Shown here: positions 59,178-64,000 of the stretch, in pieces
Position numbering within the stretch: position 1 is the stretch's first letter
How the letters are laid out: each line of letters opens with the position of its first letter
DNA from: Agroathelia rolfsii
Taxonomy: Eukaryota > Basidiomycota > Agaricomycetes > Amylocorticiales > Amylocorticiaceae
Length of the DNA: 64,000 bases
Assembly: GCA_018343915.1 (NCBI GenBank)
Contig: JABRWF010000002.1
Location: forward strand, 248,001 to 312,000
Direction: 5' to 3'
Position numbers and translations under genes: made by a program
The notes under the pieces: model-generated
What the model saw: the letters and a program-made list of their open reading frames with translations, nothing else
Databases searched by the model: none
What the model was told of the DNA's origin: nothing

Positions 59178-61124
59178 TCACGCCGCTGCCGGAGTGGCGC
59201 TTGCACCGCCGGATGGCGGAGCAGCAGCCGCAGACACGGGGGTAGCACTCGTCGGGCCAGCAGACGCCGCCGCGCCATTTTCTTGTGGGGCAGTAGTGGC
59301 AGCGACAGTATCGCTCGCACCGGGCGTACCTTCCTCCTCCTCACCGTCCCTACGACGGCGCTTACGCGTCTTCGTCAGCTCTCGAAGGCCCATGAGCGTC
59401 GCTTTAGACAATACTTGTTGACTGCGTTTTTTTTTTTTTTTAAAAAAAAAATTCAATCGAGGGAAGAACACACATGGTCAGTCAGAAAAAAATGGTTCTC
59501 CCGGTGAAAGAAGCACAATAACAACTTACTACGACCTCGTCGGCCCGAACTGATTCGCGACCAAGGACCAATCTGTCTTTCCGTTCACCTGCGTGCTCTT
59601 ATCCGCCGCCAGCTGACGTAGCCTCGCCACCTCATCATCCGTCCACCGGTTCGACAGCGGTGGCGCGGGTAGTGGTGCAATGCTACCACTGCCTCCGGCA
59701 GCATGAGTACTGTTCGCCGTGGGGCCCGCAGAGATAGAACTGCCAGTTGTGGTGGCAGCGGCAGCAGCAGCCGCCTGGAACATGTATGGCGAGTAGTGGT
59801 ATGATGTCATGGGTGTGCTGTAGTACGCTGACATGTGCGGTGCCGAGTATGTGTATGGTGTTGTCGCAGCCGCTGTTGGGGCAGCGGTGGTTGTTGCTGT
59901 CGTCGGTGCTCCTGTTGTTGCAGGTGCCGCTGTCGTCTGATGAGAGGTGGTGGCTGTCGTGGAGCTCATGGGTACAGAAAAGCTTTGAGGATGGGCGATT
60001 GGAGCCGATGAGCCGTGGTTTGAGACAGGGACACTGGACATGCTGGAGGGCATTGTGTGATAATGGTGTCCATACGTAGGCGCGACGGTGTACATGGGTG
60101 GTGGGGGTGTCACAATCAGTTGGGAAGGGTTGGCAAGCTAATGGAATTGACGAATGATAAACGAGCCTTGAGTAAGCAAAAAGAACAAAACACCTTACAA
60201 GGTTATCGCAAACTTGTTTTGCTTCATGTAGCATGTGCATGGGGTCTAGTTTAGTACCGGGGCCCATCTGGTAACATTGAGCAATGACCATCGGATTGGT
60301 GCCTTTCTGCTCGACAAAAGATCAGAATATAAAAACGCCCATAAATGAAAAAAAAACACATACCACCAACTCCTCAGCAGCACCATAAAATTCTGCACAG
60401 AGATTGAGTAGCCTCCATTGGAACTCGTAGTACTGCTGGTTCTGCGCCGTCACGCCGCTACGTAGAGGTGGCACAGAGGCCGAAAACGCTGTTGTTGATG
60501 TGGTTGACATGGATGGCCGTGAGGGCGTTGCCGCCTGGATCGCCCGTCTCGTCTTTGAGCCACGCGGACGTCCAGGCCGACGTCTTTCGGGTTGGGACGG
60601 GCTTTGGTGTGTCGTACCCTGCGTCGTGTTTGGCCTGTCAAACACCCCAAGAGTGCGTCAATATCAACATCAACAAACAAACAAGAACATTTCAAGTTGG
60701 CGTATATCATACACAAAAAAATAGCAGATTTCATTTCGTTTTTCAAGGAGAAAAGTATGGTGATGTTGAAGAGCTTGATATGCTCAAAAGAAAAGAAAAA
60801 TGCAATTACTGTTACTTACGCAGCGGTAGAAGAAGCAGGTGCATTGTTTGTGTGTTGCTGTTGCTGGGGCTCATCTGCGCTGCCCGCATCATCAGGTTCG
60901 TAGTCGGCGTCGTGATGGTTTTCTGCCTCAATTGCGTCCTCGACTTCATCCTCCTCGCCTTCATCACCTTCTTCCTCTTCCTCTTCAGCTTGTGAAGGCT
61001 GCTGCTGCTGGGCGGCAATAGAGAAATGGGGTGCTTGCTGAGGATGTGCTTGAGCCTGGACTTGTTGCTGCACGGGTGCATGCAGCGCGTGGGAGAGAGG
61101 CTGGTAATGCTGAGAGTTATCCAT
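59178..61124 (-). CDS. AT-hook and SANT/Myb-like DNA-binding protein
   Basis: Probable chromatin or transcription factor. The N-terminal exon is Gln-rich then strongly acidic (QAEEEEEEGDEGEEDEVED). The next exon has the AT-hook RRRPGRPRGSKTRR, followed by QQYYEFQWRLLNLCAEFYGA. A short exon (MVIAQCYQMGPGTKLDPMHM) and a long Ser/Thr/Ala/Pro/Tyr-rich segment follow. A SANT-like motif reads NRWTDDEVARLRQLAADKST then DWSLVANQFGPTRSQQVL, with regularly spaced Trp residues. The end has a basic cluster KTRKRRRRD that may be a nuclear localisation signal. The AT-hook plus one Myb-type repeat suggests minor-groove and major-groove DNA binding. Function in the cell is unknown. Confidence 0.75.
59427..59451 (-). 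repeat. T15/A10 palindromic homopolymer in an intron
   Basis: Fifteen T followed by ten A on the + strand. It can fold into a perfect A-T hairpin in the pre-mRNA, close to the intron acceptor upstream of QQVLSKATL. Confidence 0.8.
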
Positions 61125-62212
61125 TTCGTCTTTAATTCGCCACCAGCGCTACTGCTATCGGAATGGGGCGTATATATGCACCGGATAGGAGAACAAAGGA
61201 GGGCGATAATCAGAGCAAAAAAAAAGATTTCAAGAAAATATCCAAAGGAATCGACTAAATGTTGTTGTCAATGAGAAGAGAAGAGAGAGAGAGAGAGGAG
61301 TGCTGGTCGTCGTCGTAGGCGGATGAAAAGGGAGCGCGTCGATGGAAAGGGTCCCCCTGTTCAGGCCGAGCAATAAAATCACCCATGATAATATGAGGCT
61401 GCTTGTCATCGTCGTGGTCGTCCTCGACGATGAGCTGACGATGCTGATGTGTCCATGCATCACAAACATCACACTACTACTACTATCCACGAAATTATTC
61501 TCATTTTTCCAATTATTATCGTGGGTTGCGGCAGTTTATTGTCTCAAACAACTGCAAACGTAAGGGGACCTTGTTTTTCTTTTGTTTTGTCCTGTTTTCG
61601 AACAACTCTTACGGCGGCCTCTTGTCGCGTGATCGGCCGTCGGCAAGGTTTCGGAATGACAAAGTTTGACCTTTTTAGGCTATATACCGGCATAGAGATA
61701 CCATATTAGTACAGCCGAGATTCCGGATCATGGCTCATACACGGTTGTGCACGAGCCTGAAATCCCATTACGCTTTTAGCGGAAGCAGCCGCGCGGACTC
61801 CGAACTACAAATAAGCAATTCAAAAAAGAAGTCGACCATTGTTGATTTCGTTACACGCCAGCATAACACCATCATCATCATCGTGATCATCGTGATCCAC
61901 AAACATCAATTACTGTCTTTCCAGGAAACTCTATAGTAGCAAACGCTTTTGAAAGAAATAAATTATAAAAATTGCCGTAATCGACATCAAGGGATATGCT
62001 AGCATAGATATGTACGTCGTACGTGATAGAATCCCCGTAGATGATATCACCTGAAGTAGAGGAAAGGGGTCGGGTGTCTGACCCGAGTGAGAGAGCATTG
62101 GGGGAATAAATTCCATGAAAAGAGAAAAGTAGCGGCGATACGCCTGACGAAAATAATATACTACAAAGGAGATCAAGAAAGTGGTAGATGTAACAACAAT
62201 TCTGATATACAT
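61125..62212. other. 1.1-kb stretch with a GA-rich repeat, no supported gene
   Basis: Promoter side of the AT-hook gene, with (GA)n around 61273-61298 (CT-rich in gene direction), then the 3' side of the phosphate transporter gene. Open frames lack motifs. Confidence 0.5.
61273..61298. repeat. (GA)n-rich microsatellite
   Basis: GA-repeat tract, likely a CT-rich promoter or leader element of the AT-hook gene. Confidence 0.7.
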
Positions 62213-64000
62213 CTACTTGCGTTCGCCACGAGAAACACCCTTGACGAAGCCTTGTTGGTTTTCATTCGAGAGTTCCTCAAGCGAGCGTCCCTTAGTCTCG
62301 GGAAGAAGCAACGTCGAGAAGATGCCGGTTAACATGAAGAAGGCAAAGATCTCGAGGATGTGTTGCAAGAACTTGTTGGTGCCGCCAATGTTGATCATGC
62401 GAGAGAATCCAACCTGGGCGATGATGGCGCCAAGCTTGCCGCTCGCAGCAGAGATACCATGTGCGGTCGAACGGTAACGAGTGGGGAAGACTTCACCTGG
62501 TATGATGAAAGTGGTGGTGTTGGGACCAAAGTTCTGGAAGAAGTTGGCGAGACAGTAGAGGAACACAAAGGCATCCCTAGCAGACTTAGTACTATTGAGC
62601 TTATCATAAGCGAAACCTGTCAGGGTAATCAGCATTACTATCCAGATCTTCTCCTGACTTCAGTAACATACCCATGATAATAAAGACAATAGTAAGCACG
62701 GAGAAGCCCATGAGTTGGATGGGCTTGCGTCCCCATGAATCAACGAAGAGCATTGTGGCATAGTAGCCAGGAATCAATCCAGCAATCGATACAATAATAT
62801 TGCCGACGCAAACGTTGTGAAGTGTTTCCCACTTGCCCAGGATACCACTGGTGGGCGATGTGCCGAAGCCGATAGCGGTGAGGATAGTCGAAGAATTCAA
62901 ACCGAGGCCATAGAAGGCGATCTGAAGAAGCAAGACTTGTTAAAATAAACCGGAAGCCAGGGCTGAGTGATATAATTACATCAAGAGCAAACCATGAGTA
63001 TGCCGTTCCAAGCAGAATCTTTCCATTCTCCCACTTGGAGAAGTGGGCTCTGAAATCAGCCCAGGTCGCTCTGGGGACATCGAAGTGCTGGACTACAGCA
63101 TCGGGGTCGTCTTCAGACTTGCCAACCGTGAGCACGTTCTCAATATCCTCGGATGCTTGTATAACATTGCGCTCGACGTCCATACGGAAACGGGGGGTCT
63201 CGGGGATAGTGAGGCGGAAGTAGAGAGCAATAACCCCAGGAACAGTACCGAGACCGATGAGGAGACGCCACATGAAGTCGACATGATTCATGGAAGCAAC
63301 GGTATCATGTGCAACCATGGAGTGCTTGTAGGCCGCGACGACGATTGTGCCGACCACAGCAGCAGCTGCGAGATGAGATTAGATTAGCAATATGAAAGAA
63401 AAATGACGCTAAGAAAATAACATACTAAACTGCCCCCATCCCTGGGCTGAGAAGACAGCAGCCATCATTCGACCACGGGTACGAGTGGTAGCAAATTCGG
63501 AGGAGATAACAGCCGAAAGAGGGTAGTCGCCACCGATACCAACGCCTTGCTGTATCATTCGTCACTAAAATCAGAAATCATACGGAAGTCCAAACAAAAC
63601 ATATGACCTACTATGAAACGCCAAACTATAAGAGCACCGATGATACCGACAGCGTGGCTGTTACCACAGAGAGCTTGCGCAAATGTAGACAGAATGATTA
63701 TCATCAGCTCAACACCATCTAAACCCAACCAAAGGTCAGTCACAATCGCCCTTTGAGAGTCGAAAAAAATCGTACGTACACATGCGCTTACGGCCAACGC
63801 GGTCTGCCAGCCAGCCAAACAGGAGCTGACCAACCAATGTACCAACAGGGGTTGCGACCTTGACACCAAGATCCTGGTTGGTGTTGAGCTTCTGACCCTT
63901 ACCGTAGACATAGCCCAGCATGGTGGCTCCGATGCTGATAGCAAAAATGTCGTAGCTTTTATCATGGTTAAATGATGGAGGATGTCATGAGATAGGTAGT
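62213..64000 (-). CDS. High-affinity phosphate:H+ symporter, PHO84-like, 5' end beyond right edge
   Basis: Plasma-membrane inorganic phosphate importer. The visible part begins inside membrane span 1 region [20 protein letters not shown], with [20 protein letters not shown] and [20 protein letters not shown] (MFS motif A, codon split by an intron). Then [19 protein letters not shown], the PHO84 signature with the phosphate-binding Asp, [39 protein letters not shown] and [75 protein letters not shown] and [18 protein letters not shown] complete the second half, ending [19 protein letters not shown]. The start codon and first exon(s) lie to the right of the window. The family signature residues are intact. 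Confidence 0.93.

Noticed and set aside
60468..60995. 175-codon plus-strand frame opposite the AT-hook gene
   Set aside because: Shadow of acidic and Gln-rich codons in the real minus-strand exons.
1..64000. tRNA genes
   Set aside because: Looked for GGTTCGAATCC-type T-arm sequences and found only fragments inside genes or without pairing stems.
1..64000. CRISPR arrays, insertion sequences or viral genes
   Set aside because: No regularly spaced repeats, no transposase or reverse-transcriptase motifs, and the sequence is clearly fungal nuclear.

Overview
The window comes from a nuclear genome of a filamentous fungus, most likely an agaricomycete basidiomycete. The evidence is many short introns (mostly 45-90 nt) with GT..AG ends and CTAAC-like branch sites, very small exons, basidiomycete-type BTB and G-alpha proteins, and an unnamed basidiomycete gene family present in three copies. 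There is no operon structure, no CRISPR array and no convincing transposon. I could not find a tRNA gene by eye. Almost all genes are split, so the spans below run from start codon to stop codon, with introns placed by reading splice sites and protein motifs by hand.

Layout, left to right. 1-2.9 kb: 3' part of an OCRL/INPP5B-like inositol 5-phosphatase (-), running off the left edge. 3.5-4.1 kb: a Stm1/SERBP1-like ribosome or RNA-binding protein (+). 4.6-5.9 kb: a BTB protein (-). 6.3-6.9 kb: an ETFRF1/LYRM5-like mitochondrial LYR protein (+). 7.4-10.4 kb: two tandem MDR oxidoreductases (-). 11.1-12.2 kb: first member of the unnamed four-exon family (-). 13.2-14.4 kb: eIF5 (-). 14.9-16.5 kb: calcineurin-like phosphoesterase with a signal sequence (+). 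16.5-20.1 kb: no gene seen. 20.1-22.3 kb: non-canonical G-alpha (-). 22.7-23.7 kb: PPIL3-like cyclophilin (+). 24.1-25.9 kb: F-actin capping protein beta (-). 25.9-29.0 kb: no gene seen. 29.0-30.8 kb: multi-pass membrane protein (-). 31.3-32.6 kb: Tan1/THUMPD1 (-). 34.3-35.7 kb: bHLH factor (-). 37.3-40.2 kb: two more members of the unnamed family (+). 41.8-42.6 kb: diphosphoinositol-polyphosphate Nudix hydrolase (-). 44.3-46.7 kb: ZIP metal transporter (-), divergent from a clamp-loader subunit (RFC5 of yeast/RFC3 of human) at 46.9-48.6 kb (+). 48.8-50.3 kb: a small unidentified gene and an HD phosphohydrolase (-). 51.7-52.0 kb: kinase-like remnant. 52.6-53.3 kb: Sem1/DSS1 (-). 54.1-56.7 kb: GIT1-like glycerophosphodiester transporter (-). 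57.1-58.0 kb: hypothetical protein. 59.2-61.1 kb: AT-hook/SANT protein (-). 62.2 kb to the right edge: PHO84-like phosphate transporter (-).

Most genes are unrelated housekeeping functions: translation (eIF5, Stm1-like, Tan1), DNA replication (RFC), proteasome (Sem1), cytoskeleton (capping protein) and signalling (G-alpha, bHLH). Four genes bear on phosphate and inositol phosphates: the 5-phosphatase, the Nudix enzyme, the GIT1-like carrier and the PHO84-like carrier. They are not a tight cluster. The most unusual features are a 4-nt micro-exon that rebuilds a catalytic motif, a 10-nt micro-exon, two GC-AG introns, a start codon alone on its coding exon, a G-alpha lacking the catalytic switch II glutamine, and three paralogues of an uncharacterised family that share exon-intron structure.
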